Part shown: positions 25,458 through 37,800 of the stretch, one piece after another
Layout of the letters: each line of letters begins with the position of its first letter
Numbering within the stretch: position 1 is the stretch's first letter
Assembly: GCA_914767715.1 (NCBI GenBank)
Contig: OU612068.1
Coordinates: 14,014,001-14,078,000, forward strand
DNA: 64,000 nucleotides
Source: Membranipora membranacea
Lineage: Eukaryota; Bryozoa; Gymnolaemata; Cheilostomatida; Membraniporidae
Direction: 5' to 3'
The notes under the pieces: generated by a model
The model's database searches: none
The model's input: the letters and a program-made list of their open reading frames with translations, nothing else
What the model was told of the DNA's origin: nothing
Position numbers and translations under genes: made by a program

Positions 25458-25902
25458 TGTGACAGCCATCACCTATCACATATCAGGTTGTCACAAAGAA
25501 CCATCTGGCTGTCACTGGGAATGCCATAATAATAATACTTTCCTATTTCACTTCCAGTGGCAGAAATAATTACATTCAAATAAACATTAATAACAATAAA
25601 CAATGATTAACTAATGGACTGTATCCTGGTGTGTGTGATTGTGGTTTGCCGTTTGCAGTTTCTGTTGGGTGCGAACTAATTATTAATGCTTTACTATTGC
25701 CTGTTTTTATAATTTAATGGATATCACATGATATCCTATTTTCATATCCTTTTTGTTTGCTATATAAAGAGATGGTTTTTAACTTGTTTAGTTGGTATTA
25801 ACTGAGAGAGTAAATACATATGTTAAGCACACATACCCATAATAAGAATATTGTCTTATCTTCACCACTTGGTGATTGGCACACTGATTAAGTGCCGTCA
25901 CA
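25458..25902 (+). repeat. 3' LTR
   Basis: A 445-bp repeat of the 5' LTR. Differences include a 7-bp insertion after GCCGTTT, a few 1-3 bp indels and about five substitutions. Confidence 0.9.
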
Positions 25903-27215
25903 ATAGGTGTGTGGCTAATGCCCAATTTGCATAGTAATTTAATCCAGTTATGTCCAGATTACTACTATGTCTTAATATTTTAGCAGAAATGTTGACCGAA
26001 TGATTAATTACGCATCATAGGCGACAAGATTGTATCGTGATCAGTATTTATTCCGTACGTAGCGTAGGCCAACAAGGGCCAAAAAATGACACCAAAACAC
26101 CCTTGAGCTAGAGCTAAAGCTAGAGATACACTGTTCCATGAGTCAACGGAGCTAATTTAAAGGCTGTTCGAACCATTGGAATACCTCCCGGTTAGCTAAG
26201 GTTCAGTTCCAATGAGCTGTTCGAATTACAGCGAGCTGGCGTGGCTGAGCGGTTATAAATAAAAACTTTGTATTCAAGTAGACTTTTTTAAAAGTTTCAG
26301 CCCGTTAGAGGCACAATTCCATAATGGTTCTTTATACTGGCTCCTTGCCAATGTTGAACTCACAGTAAAAGAGGTACAATATACAGTTATTCATGAACCA
26401 TATGCAGGTGATATTTTGACCGATATATCGCGTACATGATAAGGCCTCTAGCCAAGGAGTCTTTTACTCCTTGCTAATGCCATTTTTTGTTTAACACCTC
26501 AAAATTAACACAGTCCGGTTCAAACTGGGTGGATGTGATCACTAAGTTAATATGTACCTTATTTTACCATAAATGACATATTTATATAACATACTGTACA
26601 GTAATTATACCATATAGCAGTAGTAAATAGAGGTATAATTCAATGATTGTTTAAGGAGCCTCGAGGGTTTGATTTGCTGGGGAAAATCTGCTATTTGGCT
26701 ACCCGCCAAACTCCAAAATTATCTACACTTTACGTTTGTTGAGCAGCCTTACCTAGCTACCTAGCGTACTGTAATTTATGAATCTGGCAGTTTGCCAGAT
26801 GCTGATTATCCCCCAGTGAATCAAATCAATATTCATCATGTGAGTGTCCCTTCTGTATATCCTAACACTGTCATTATCAGATGACCTTATTGCCGATGAA
26901 ACAACCAGGTTACCATGTTGTCATTTTTTGACCCCCCACCAAGTTACACGTGTTATTACCAATTCATACAAACATAGTGACCTTGAAAAAAGCACAATTT
27001 GGTAAGAACATCCGCACGGCTTATTGCACCTAGATTGAGTATGCCTACTTTCGGAGTTGTACCCCTTCTACTGAAGTTTCATGTAAGCATGATGAAACTT
27101 CATCGCTAGTCAACCACAGAGTATACACCCAAAAGATATCTACACTGCACTGGTGATATCACACAATTATATGTATGTTCAATTAAGTAATAATGTCAAT
27201 TACCATTATTCTACA

Positions 27216-27346
27216 TAGAACAAGTTTGCTCCCTCTTTGGTGGCGGAGTGATATTGCAAACATGGTGTATCGAGGCGCTGCGGCGGCTTGATGCACAAAA
27301 TGTTTAGGTATTCCTCCGCATTCACAGAGTGAACGAACTTGTTCTA
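27216..27346. mobile_element. MITE family 1, copy 2
   Basis: About 131 bp, starting TAGAACAAGTTTGCTCCC and ending AACTTGTTCTA. Inner arms GGTGGCGGAGTGATATTG and TATTCCTCCGCATTCAC are degenerate complements of each other and relate it to 17433-17558. Confidence 0.75.
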
Positions 27347-28028
27347 TATTTTACCTTCAATAAAAATCCACCAAGTACGTCTACCTTTCGTCATAGACAA
27401 AGAATGAGAAGGACCGCCTCAACCAGCTCTCAAATTTCACTAAGATTACTCCCCCCACTACTCTGCTGACGAGTTTGTGTGAAGATTACTCGAGCTTGCT
27501 TTGCATTCAGGTCATGAAGACATATGAATGGCTACACCTTTATTAGTATGAAACTTTGTAGTAGAGGATTGAATCAAATGTTCGACATTCAGGCCAGAGA
27601 AAATGCTATTGAAAAAAGATGCTGGTAATATCCAATCATTAATATTTTTAATCTTCTATTAGCCATCATTAGCACTAATTGCTTAGCTAACACACTTTTA
27701 GTTTTGTTGCCAGTGAGATATAAGGTAATTTTAATTTAGATAATTAAGAATTTACTCTGTTCTGTCAGCTTATAACTTTACCTCTTGTACTCTAAGCTGT
27801 TAGCTGTGGCTGTTAATCTGTTAAAAGTATTTCAGGATAACAGTATGGTTGGCAACTTCTAGTGTCCTGAATAACGTCGTGTCCAGTTTTTCACCCCTGC
27901 CATAGAAGCGAGATACACTACGTTCAAAGATGCAGTTAGAAACACTCCTAAACAGAGCCTCATTTAAAACACTTTTTTTTTGTTCTGTCACTGCATGAAA
28001 AACATTCCTAAAGATGATTGTAGTTTGA

Positions 28029-28062
28029 CCAGAGACTATAGATATATATCCATAGTCTCTGG
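28029..28062. repeat. Short hairpin CCAGAGACTAT / ATAGTCTCTGG
   Basis: Perfect 11-bp arms around an AT-rich loop. A related imperfect hairpin (CCAGAGACCGTA...GTAGTCTCT) occurs near 17859-17882 in SARDH copy A intron 3. Confidence 0.5.
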
Positions 28063-28234
28063 TTTGACAATAAAAGTATATATATCTAAACCAAAAATCC
28101 ATTTAGTTAGAGCAACATCCCGCATCAGCCAATGAACTCCCTCAGTACCAAGTCTGGTCAACAACCGCAAGTTCAAGTTGTTGTTCAAAGTTGCACAGTC
28201 ACAAGGAACAATGAAGAGTAAAAAGTAGGGTCGT

Positions 28235-28275
28235 GCTAGCCAATGTGTTGGCTCAGATCCAACACATTGGCTAGG
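28235..28275. repeat. Perfect hairpin CTAGCCAATGTGTTGG
   Basis: Arms CTAGCCAATGTGTTGG and CCAACACATTGGCTAG are exact complements around a 7-base loop. Related copies lie at 28362-28417 (decayed) and 33038-33089. Confidence 0.75.
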
Positions 28276-30460
28276 CCATGCTGCTTATTTGAAAGATTTT
28301 AAGACATTAGGAGTAGGCAACTCTTAATATTGGATTTTGTGTTTGGACCACTGTGTTCAGGTAGCCAATGTGTTGACCATAATTGGTTATTTTCCAAGAT
28401 CCAAAGTACTGGCTACCATACAGAAACATCTGCAGTGCGCATTTACAGGAAGCAGAATGTACTAAACATCATAGGTAACTGATACAGATGGCTCAAAGCA
28501 GGTAGGCAGGCAGGATCTATTTTACTGTGATAGATTTCGGGTTGTTCCCCATTAATTACATTTGTATTAGTACCTTAGCAATGGCTTTCTGAGACGCGAC
28601 AATGCAAAGTTTACATATCCCCCCCTAGTAAATCAACTTGAATGATGGTACTGTCTTTTCGCAATGTCATGATTTCACTGGCACCATTGATCTTAAAATG
28701 GTAATCTACCGCGACTGTGAAATAGATTTCAGATCAGTCAACTCGAGGCTGAAACATGTATCCTATTTAGGCAATAACTTAAAAAGGTTACCCTCAAAGA
28801 GTTACAGATAAACTAACCTGCAGAAACTTGCAGACTGGAACCACTATGTGTATGCGTATTAAATATTCAGCGGCAGCAGTGGCTATCAGCGCTGCATGTC
28901 ACACGCTGCCAGCACAATTATATTGATTCGTTTACATTGCTGATTACTCGACTAGTCAAATGTTTATCCTCAGTACATTCATTCATTTGTCAAATGTAAA
29001 TGTAAATGTTGTAACATTTTACACAATGACTAAGAAGCTCAACGTGACAAAAAGTTGCTTGTGGTGAAAATTAGCAGATGGCAACGCACAAGGTCGCCAG
29101 TATTTGATAGACGTAAACTCTAGGCACTGTCAAGCGGATTCTGATTGGTCAATGGTCTCATCATCAACAATTATTATTGCTTTCTTAATCATAATCTACT
29201 AAGAAGGATACACAAGAAAACACTGGATATACCATACAAATAGGAGTTACCTCTAGGTGTAGGCTTTCTAAATGATGCTTTTGTTCTTCCTATGATGTTG
29301 TCAGCAGGCGAGCCCAAAAGCATTTCTTAAATGGGTCAAATTTAGTTTTTGGATCGCCGATTGGTGTTTTGAATACCAAAGTAAGGTAAAAAAATTTCAT
29401 TACCAGCATTGACAATGACATTGACGTCATTGGTGTCCCAAACTCAATCTGTTTTTTTTTAAATTTCACTTAATTTGACCACCTCCATCTATTGGTTATG
29501 ATCAAAATTTCACTGCCAGTAGTCAATTGGTGAATGTTTCCAGTTTTGGAAACTTGTTGCACAAAAACCCACACACGGCTCAGTAGATCCTTTATGGCCT
29601 CACTTCTAGGACTAGGATGCATTCTAGTTTCTAGGATGCATCACATCCTCGGTACGAGGATTTAGGATATCTTGTGAACCTCTTTAGGGCCAACCTGACC
29701 TCTGTTTTTCTTAAAAAATATGTCATGCATCACTCATCGTTTTATTTTATTATGAGACAAGCAATTGCTGGAAGCAAAATTCTTTAATTTGATGTCGTTG
29801 TTGTCTGATGGAATAAGGAAGACAACTCAACTTTATCCTACCATCATCCATAGAGGAAAATACACACTAACCACTTGCAATTACCAGGTTCTAGTTATAT
29901 TCTGTGTTGACTTATTAATGAACTGATGAAATTTCTGATATCATGATCAGTTTATGTGGAGATAAATTCAACTGATCACTGTCACCGACAAAACATCCAG
30001 ATCCATGGAGAAAACTCACAGGAAAACATTAATGAGTGGTGCTAAGTCTGCTCAAATAACAAAATGACCCAATGAGTCAAAGTTGAAACTAATTTTTATT
30101 TGGTATCTCAAAGACATGTCACACAATTGAATGCGTATCAACATGGATAAAGTACAATTACAAACAGTTCCAAGAGTTAAAATTTTTTAAAACAATGTGT
30201 GAAATAGGTAGACTGCCTAATGTCATGCTAGCTCTGAACAGTATCATAATATCCAAATTTTGACTCCTTTCACAAAATTATTTTTATTTATAAAAAAACA
30301 AGACAATGGTTCGGCATTAGCAGCTAGTTTTGATACATTTAGTAAATAAAATTTCTTATAATAACGGTTTGACAGACCACACTTATCAATTATTTATGGG
30401 TGTTGTTCAAATGGACTCATTTGTTGTACTATAGTGCAACATAGTCAAATGAAATGTAAC

Positions 30461-31623
30461 CTATATTGAACAAACGGCGCACAGCAAGCTCCTCTTTTCA
30501 TGGTATGGAGGACAATGAGCAACATCGCCGGCTCCGGAACATTTAACCTGGATATTGTAGAATAATGCTCCATTATTATCGCTCTGCTCACCCGTAACAT
30601 ATTCGGGAGATCCATCAACACATTCATAGGTGGTAGGGTGCACGTGACTGAATAATGATGACATCAAGTAGCCTGAAAAGATGTGAGAGAGTAAAAGATG
30701 CGCTATTATAAAATCACATGCAGAAACTATCCACGCGCAGAAATAAAGTGAGCTCAAAGGGTAATTACTAACTGGAAAGAGTGACAACTTATCTCAGTGA
30801 ATCTCTCTTCCATAAGTTAGGCCAATTTTAATTCTAACCTGACCGTTCAAGACCTTCACTTCAGATAGAATTTTGTGAATATATTATCCATGATATTCAC
30901 GAGTCCAGCCTGGAAGACAATCGCGGCTAGCAGGTAACATCATGACACTTGAGCGGGCAGCTAAGCAGCGAGCACATGGCACATTCTGTTGGTTGGCTGA
31001 TTCTGGAATGGTCCCTGGATGATTGGCTGTTTGATATTCTGCCCCATAAATGTAATTCGTCTTTGTGTCGCTATACAATTGGACATCGTCAAACTGAGGA
31101 TTGAGAGGAAGGCATTGGTAATTTGTACCACCCCCAGTGTGCTTGAAATATGATCAAGCGGCAAAGCCTGAAAACAGTAAAAAATAACAACTTCTCTTGT
31201 AATCATTTTCTCAAAGACTTCACAGCAGCTGAACATGTCTTTCATAAATTTAAAAGTAACCTAATCATGTATTGATACTCTATAGGGCCTTGGCTATTTC
31301 TACTGTTACTATTGCTACTGCTATCTATACCTTGATATACGTTAACCAAAACAGGCGTCTGATTAATATTCTTGAGATATGATTCTACTAGGATTTGATG
31401 GAGAAATTGTGTAGTAGTTGGTTTAACTAGAGGAATTTAAATATCACTGAATGATAAAAGAAACACTAGAGGGACTAACCTTCATACCCCATTGTGGCAC
31501 CACGTGGGCAAGTTTGACGACCCCATCTTGTGTACACAGCTCCCGATTCTAGTTCAGGTCCCACTACATCTGGAAGTTTTTTTGGCTTGTCTGCTGCCTC
31601 TTTCTCTCTGACAGGCTTGACCC
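30461..31623 (-). pseudogene. Short-chain collagen C4-like gene, decayed
   Basis: Three exons are recognisable: about 31623-31480, 31167-30889 and 30672-30461 (stop TAG). Together they give the conserved C-terminal cysteine module of short-chain collagen C4-like proteins: GAVYTRWGRQTCPRGAT, then HTGGGTNYQCLPLNPQFDD, YIYGAEYQ, NVPCARCLAARSSVMM, GWTREYHGYLMSS, TYECVDGSPEY, NGALFYNIQVKC, CPPYHEKRSLLCAVC. Exon phases all match (phase 1). Two defects argue for a pseudogene. There is an in-frame TGA at 31156-31154 in the second exon, where relatives read through. The donor after CAT-G is GATAAT instead of GT. The upstream exon start is unclear and no Gly-X-Y collagen repeat was seen. Extracellular function is known only by family resemblance. 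A recoded or GA-AG spliced functional gene is less likely. Confidence 0.75.
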
Positions 31624-32491
31624 GTAAATGATGAAAATGGCCAAATGGGAAAATGAATGAAAATGGCCGAAATTAAACTTTCACCTTATCATGACCTTCG
31701 ACCTTATGTGAAAGGAGTTTTATGTCAGTCTATAAATCTTGCTGATAGAGAGATTCTATGGTATGAAAATGGCCAAATTATTTCCATGTGACAAGTTGTC
31801 TTCTGTTTGATAAAGAAATGACAACTTCAATAAAAATGCAAATAAACTGTTTGAATTTGTAATTTCAAAGAGCTGATTACAAATTTAGCTTATAGGATAT
31901 TCCTATCACAAGGCTTTCACTATATCCAACTATTTTTGCTTTTGGTTCCCACACATTAAACTGAGAATGCTCAGCAATTTTGTCATAGAATCAAGCTTTG
32001 GCCTGAAATTTGTACTGCCCAGCTCGGCTCACCCTCTCTGGTTGGAAAGGGAGGTACACAAGGGGCAATAATTGATTATAAGCAAAAATTACCAACATAA
32101 GATTTCTGAATCGACGATATATATTTTCCGATTAACCTTACAGATACAAACTGACTACAATGAACTCCCTCTTCATTGCTGACTAACTACGCAACAGATT
32201 TTTATGCGAAAGAAAGATGATGTTATTAGATGATGTTATTAGATGATGTTATTAGATGCTGGGTTTTCATAATACCATATGCATCGGATTCGGAGATAAT
32301 ATCCACTAGGTGCCACCCTTGATTGAAAAAACAACAGCGAGCAAAAGTTCTTGTCTGTCCCTGCTCGCCATGCCAAAACTGTTCATTTAGTATTTTCTGT
32401 CTGTCCATCAAAAGATTTTGTCCGCCCGTTCTTGCCCGTCCAGTACTGATTGCACACATCAGTTAGCCTACCACAGAGTGTGCTGCGCTAT

Positions 32492-32796
32492 GAACCCATC
32501 CGGGTGCTTATCGGACAACCGCCGGATGTCCGTGTGGCATCCAGTGGTTGCCCGATAAGCATCCGGTTGGCACTCGGCCAACCGCCGGATGCCAAATATG
32601 CATCCGGTTGCATTAAACGCGTCTGCACACAAATCTGACGCAGGCAGATGGGTTTGTAACAGGGGAGGATGGGTTGGAGAACAGTGGTCAACAAACCCAC
32701 CCGGATGCCCAAGTGCCAACCGGATGCCTATTTGGCAACCACAGGATGCCACGCGGACATCCGGCGGTTGCTTAATAGGCATCCGGATAGGTTTGT
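32492..32796. mobile_element. GC-rich fold-back element built from CCGGATG words
   Basis: Arms of about 105 bp (32493-32600 and 32690-32795) are inverted copies. Both contain CAACCGCCGGATGTCCG or its complement and several GCATCCGG words. The spacer is about 90 bp. It is much richer in G+C than its surroundings. No coding capacity; no clear target duplication. Confidence 0.75.
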
Positions 32797-33037
32797 TACA
32801 GGCGCATTTTGATATCGATACAAGGTGAAATGGATGGCCAGTTAGCACTGCCGGATGGGTATTTGTCATGAGCGGATGGCCCTTTTACAGAGATGTGTGG
32901 CGGTGGCCATTTACCAGACACTATTTTAGCACAACAGGGTTCATTCTTGCAATTACATGTATTATTTTGCAAGAGTGTGATTAAAAACTGTTTATGAATG
33001 GTACAATTAAAATGAAATAATATAAGCAAGAGTCTAG

Positions 33038-33089
33038 TAGCCTAGACAATGTGTTGACTCTGATCAGAACAAACACATTGGCTAGTCTA
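33038..33089. repeat. Hairpin of the CTAGCCAATGTGTTG family
   Basis: TAGCCTAGACAATGTGTTG faces AACACATTGGCTAGTCTA across a loop of about 15 bases. Same arm sequence as 28235-28275. Confidence 0.65.
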
Positions 33090-34857
33090 ACATTTATTTA
33101 TAGAGGTATATTTTTCTAAAATGTGTACAGATAACAAAAGTTATTTAGTTGTCTGATCAGTACTTGTGAGAACATAACTCTAGTTGAATATTCCTTGGCC
33201 ATTTTCATACACTGAAAATGGCCCAAGCTCTGATTGGCTGAAATCTAGTCTGTTTCGGCACTTGAGTCATTAGAATCCATCGGGATAATGAAAATTGACC
33301 TTGAATTTGAGACGTTTTCATTATGGTGGCCATTTTCTCTCCTGGCCATTATAATTGTGGCCATTTCCATTCCTTGGCCATTTTCATATAGAATCCAAAC
33401 AACTCTAAGTGGCTGGCCAAAGAGGATAAGCATATATTGCCATGTTGTATATTTAGCACAACAAAAATAAGAGAACTCTCTATGTTGCAACTACTGTCTC
33501 ATTACTATTAAATTACAACTTCAATTATTGACCCTAGAAAACCTTATAGTTCTCTCACTAAAGAACCTCTCTGTTCGGCAGATAGGCTTTTGACAAAAAC
33601 TTTAACTGACATGGCATGCCAGCCAAAATCCTTGCCAAGAGCAGACTACAACCAAATAAATGACCAAACAGCTCTAAGTGGCCAGCCAAAGAGGATAAGC
33701 ACATATTATTGACATGTTGTATATTGAGCACAACTTGTGGATGCCTCGTACATCCTATTGTTAAAATAATCCAATAGAAGTTTGGCTAATGCGATAATGA
33801 TTTTGAGCTGTTGTTTGACTTTCTGGAAATGTCGTCAAGTTTGATCCAATTGGCCAGCGGTGTAAAATCGAACCACTGGTTCTCTTCTCAAGTTCCCAGC
33901 AGGCAAGGGATTCATTTGCCATTCAGCCATTAGAGTGTTTGATAATGGATTGCCCATCAATACAATTGAATATAGTCTTGTGAGCTCTGACACGGGTGTG
34001 GGGTGAGGATACCAAAAACTCCCATGGTCTGTATAATAAACTGTCTTGGCTCTTAGACTAGCAAGACATTTCATTTATAATACTAGGTTTTGATAGACTA
34101 TTTTTGTATTATAATAATGATAATGATAATAAAAACGATAATAATAGAAAACAAAATTGCCAGTTCAAATGCATCCGATCTTTTGCAAAAGATACCTTTT
34201 AGGAAATTGAATATGATATACGCGTAATGTGTTGTATAACTTGTAACACTGTTTTGCAGTAAAAAGGCAGTAGCCGAGGAAAAAAGTTTATAGATAACTT
34301 CAAAAATTATCTAATAAATACATGTAGCTGCCTTTCATCTAATAACTATACAAACTGTGGTGTGAAAATATGGTCGTCAAGTAACTCACAACATCTCATG
34401 GTCATGCAAGCCTACATAATGGGATGATGATGAATAGGTAGAAAATGAATTTGACCCGTAAACAAAGTTTGCTAAGATATTTATCTCAGAGGCGAATCTA
34501 GCCTAAACTGACATAAAAAAAAAACAGAAAATATTTATTACAAGCCGTTGTCAGCGTGAACCTAGCTGACGAAATCTCCAAAACACTTTACTAGGCGAAA
34601 TTCCAGTGGAATAGAACAAGTCTTAAAAGAATGGCCTTCTCAAATGTGATTTTATTATTTCTAAATGTTATCCAAACTGAGACCTAAAAGTGGTGGTAGC
34701 ATTCCTGAACATTATAATGGTGTGATAAGAGAAAATTTTCATGAGCAAAAACATAAATAATTAATCATATGTAAGTAATTTATTATAATATGTAAGTAAT
34801 TTATTTTTGCATTGAAATATGAAGTGATATCTATGATGTAGTCACGGAGGTTTAAGG

Positions 34858-37800
34858 CTAGTGAGTAAGGCGAGAAGCCGAGAGGAAATGGTCTGCCTTG
34901 TCATCATAGAAGCCATGTATCCTATCGTTCTTTGGGTCAAATGGGCTCTTCATGTGCACATTTACATCCAACAGCTCATTCTCCCTCTCTAACTGATAGT
35001 TTCCTGAGAAGATAACATGTGGGGTTAAAATCGCAAGTCTGTCTCTGTCCGAAGACTGAGAAGTAAAAGCGCCTTGAGGACGCTGCCGTATTTGAGGCCA
35101 AGTTGCTTTCAGTTGGAGGCAGGTCGGAGCACACTTGGGGCGTCAATTGAGCCCAGTAGTCGGTAGACTGCAGCTGGATTCAAACCAGAGACCTCAAACG
35201 CTTGCGCATGGAGGCAGGCTCTTTAACCAACTGAGCTACATGACATATTTTCACTAAAGTCTACATAGTTGTATCCAAAGTATGTGGCAGGCCTTGGCAG
35301 GTGATTGCTTGATGTGTGTTATTTATATCTGTTTATGCAATTCATGTGCACTGTAATATACAAGGGAAAGCAACTCACCACTCATAATGTAGTCTTTATT
35401 TATTTTTCCACCTTCAGGATGATTGATATAGCCCCATGCTATCACAGTGTCCAATGAGTGAGCGAACTCTGCTCTTCTAATGAACCCGACCACGACTCCT
35501 TCCCGACGTATCACTTCATTGTGGTGAATGGGCACGGAAGCTGGCCTAAAATTGATCAAACAACTTCTGAGAAGGGAGAGACTGGCCTATGTTACAAAAA
35601 CATACAACATAACTGAGTTGCAATTTGTCTAGCCAGGTTACAACACACTTTAACTGCATGTAATCAGACAAGGAACCATCTATTACTCCATAGTGTTGGA
35701 CGTTAATTAAGGAGAGCAACTGTAAACTGTATACAATAAAATCTCATATCCTTTTCAGGTGATTTGGTAAAATGGTCATAATGTATCATTGGGACTTGTT
35801 CTTCAGCTATCAGTAATTACGTAAAAACTATCAGATATCCACAGGCTACAAATTAAAGATCATCCTCTAACAGGAAGGATGGCTAGAACAAGCTTGTTCC
35901 CTCTGTATAATGCGGAGGAATACTTTGTGCAAAATTTGTTTATTAAGGCTTCACGCCTCGGTACTCAACTTTTGCACTATCACTCCGCCACCAGGGAGGG
36001 AACAGGCTTGTTATAGTAGTCGGCTAGTAGCAATCGATGGTCATTGTATCTACAGGTCAAGAGGTGAAGTATAGACAAGTGAGTTCTTCTATCAGACATG
36101 TTCTTACCTTGGTAAAGTGAAGCAGACAAGCCGTTTGTTGATTCCCTGAGATTTATATTTTTCGACTGCTTCTCTTCCGATGAATGGTTTATCAGTTTTT
36201 AGTTTACATGTGAATGCCAGATCTGCTTCCAGAGGGCTGTCATCGCTGCGAATATCTGATGTCCACAACCTGTATCCTGCAATAATAATATATATATAAA
36301 TCAGCATGAGAAGTAAGTTACTTTGCAAAGACTGAGGAAAATTGCCAGGTTTATTATTGGGAAAGATAGGATCATGAGTATTTGGGTGTAGTGAAATTCA
36401 GAAACGATCTGACAATTCCTATTCTAATATAATTATTGCTGTAATAAACCTTGGTGTACCACGACTGACTTTTATGCAACTCTCTGGAAATAGACATTGT
36501 TGTTGCATTTACCTTTTTCCATACTAAGAGAGTCCATAGCACGATATCCTGAGTTCTTTAGACCAAGTTCTCTGCCGGCTTTGAACAATGTGTGATATAC
36601 ATCAAGTGCAGCAGAGTTTGGGACGTGAAGCTCCCACCCCATCTCACCTACAAAGCTCACTCTCATAGCTCTCACCTTGTGCCCAGCAATGTTAATCGCC
36701 TAAAAAGTTTTTAACACATAATAATATATATAATATAATATGAATATTTTAATATATATCAAATATATAGATATTATAATATAATAATATAATCAGAGTG
36801 TAGTCAAGTCTAACCAAATGAGCTCCGAATCAAACATTTCATTTTGGCTAAATCCTTGTTCCAATAATAAACGACCGCTAAAATTTATGAAAAATGTGGT
36901 CTTCCAATCTTAGCATATTGAAAAACTTCCGAGAGAGCTTCAAGTTTTTGATAGTGAAAGTTATTTCGTCTCAAAAACTCACCATATGGCTTGAAAAGGG
37001 GAATGTCTCGTTAGATAAGTCTGCCTCAGGAGCCACTCGGGATAGAATATCTCGACTATAACGATAGGATATTGAAATTAGCTATCAGTTAAGGCGGGAT
37101 CTGTATAGAATATCGGTAACATGATAATAAGTTTTGCATAAAGAATGTTTTATATATTATACACTATTATATATTATCATACCGATGTTTTCCTTAACGT
37201 GCCAAAGAAATTACAGTAATAGTTGGGGGGAAGAGACAAAATGATAATGTTTGGTATTTGGAGAATTGATTGGTATACCCTATTATCATGTCTTCACAAG
37301 AAGACAGAGACTAACAGGTTGTAAAATACATGGAAGAGAAAATCAAACTTTAATTACAATCTACATGATCTAGAAGAGATTTCAGTAAACTTCTCAGTTA
37401 AACGACAGATTTTCTGGTAAATCTACGAAACAATGTGATACAACTCTCACCTCTCTGGGCCTTGAAGGCTTAGTAGCACCATATCATAAGTGAGGTCTTG
37501 TAGTTGGCAGTCAAACATCTGCTCATTTATAGCATCAAGAATTCTTGACTTTACGTATGGAGCAACTCTTCCTCCTGCTGCCACATAGTAACTCTTCTCT
37601 GTGAAATAGAAGGTATATAGTATTGTTAGAAATATAGCAAGCTAGTTCTTGGACGTGAGTTGTGAGGAATTTGTGGCATCTAAATAATCAATCTTTAATT
37701 CGATACTGATCGCTCACTCAGCGGTGTACAGAACCAACTGGGTGTCATTATCAAATCACTCACTCCACGATGGAACTGTTTAAATTCTGAGTGAGCGATC

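Larger units (their letters stand above)
20393..25902 (+). mobile_element. LTR retrotransposon, gag-only, non-autonomous or pol-deleted
   Basis: A 5.5-kb element with LTRs at 20393-20827 and 25458-25902, flanked by ATAG target duplications. The LTRs start TGTGACAG and end GCCGTCACA, so they have TG...CA ends with a short inverted repeat. A purine tract (about 25446-25457) lies directly before the 3' LTR. The interior carries a disrupted gag with one zinc knuckle, then an acidic reading frame and minisatellite sequence. No reverse transcriptase, integrase or protease motif was seen in any frame. The few LTR differences (a handful of substitutions and small indels) imply a fairly recent insertion, although gag is already broken. 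A standard primer-binding site beginning TGG is not evident after the 5' LTR. Class (Ty3/gypsy) is an inference from target length and the CCHC knuckle. Confidence 0.88.
25907..30460. other. Intergenic, repeat-bearing
   Basis: AT-rich sequence between the LTR element and the collagen-like relic. It holds one MITE (27216-27346) and several short hairpins (28029-28062, 28235-28275). No protein-like reading frame was found on either strand. Confidence 0.4.
31624..34857. other. Intergenic upstream of the collagen relic, downstream of SARDH copy B
   Basis: Contains the fold-back element 32492-32796, a hairpin 33038-33089, a 15-bp triplication (TTAGATGATGTTATT, 32218-32258) and clusters of the word AAAATGGCC and its complement (31633-31780, 33188-33410). 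Open frames across the fold-back element are repeat artefacts. No gene is seen. Confidence 0.4.

Noticed and set aside
26238-26262. TGGCTGAGCGG A-box-like word suggesting a tRNA or SINE
   Set aside because: No B box or cloverleaf follows at the right distance.
32468-32869. 133-codon open frame across the GC-rich fold-back
   Set aside because: Inverted-repeat artefact; equally long frames occur on the opposite strand over the same arms.
33850-33960. GGTTCGATTTT on the minus strand as a tRNA B box
   Set aside because: The matching A box is too weak and a cloverleaf could not be drawn; not called a SINE.
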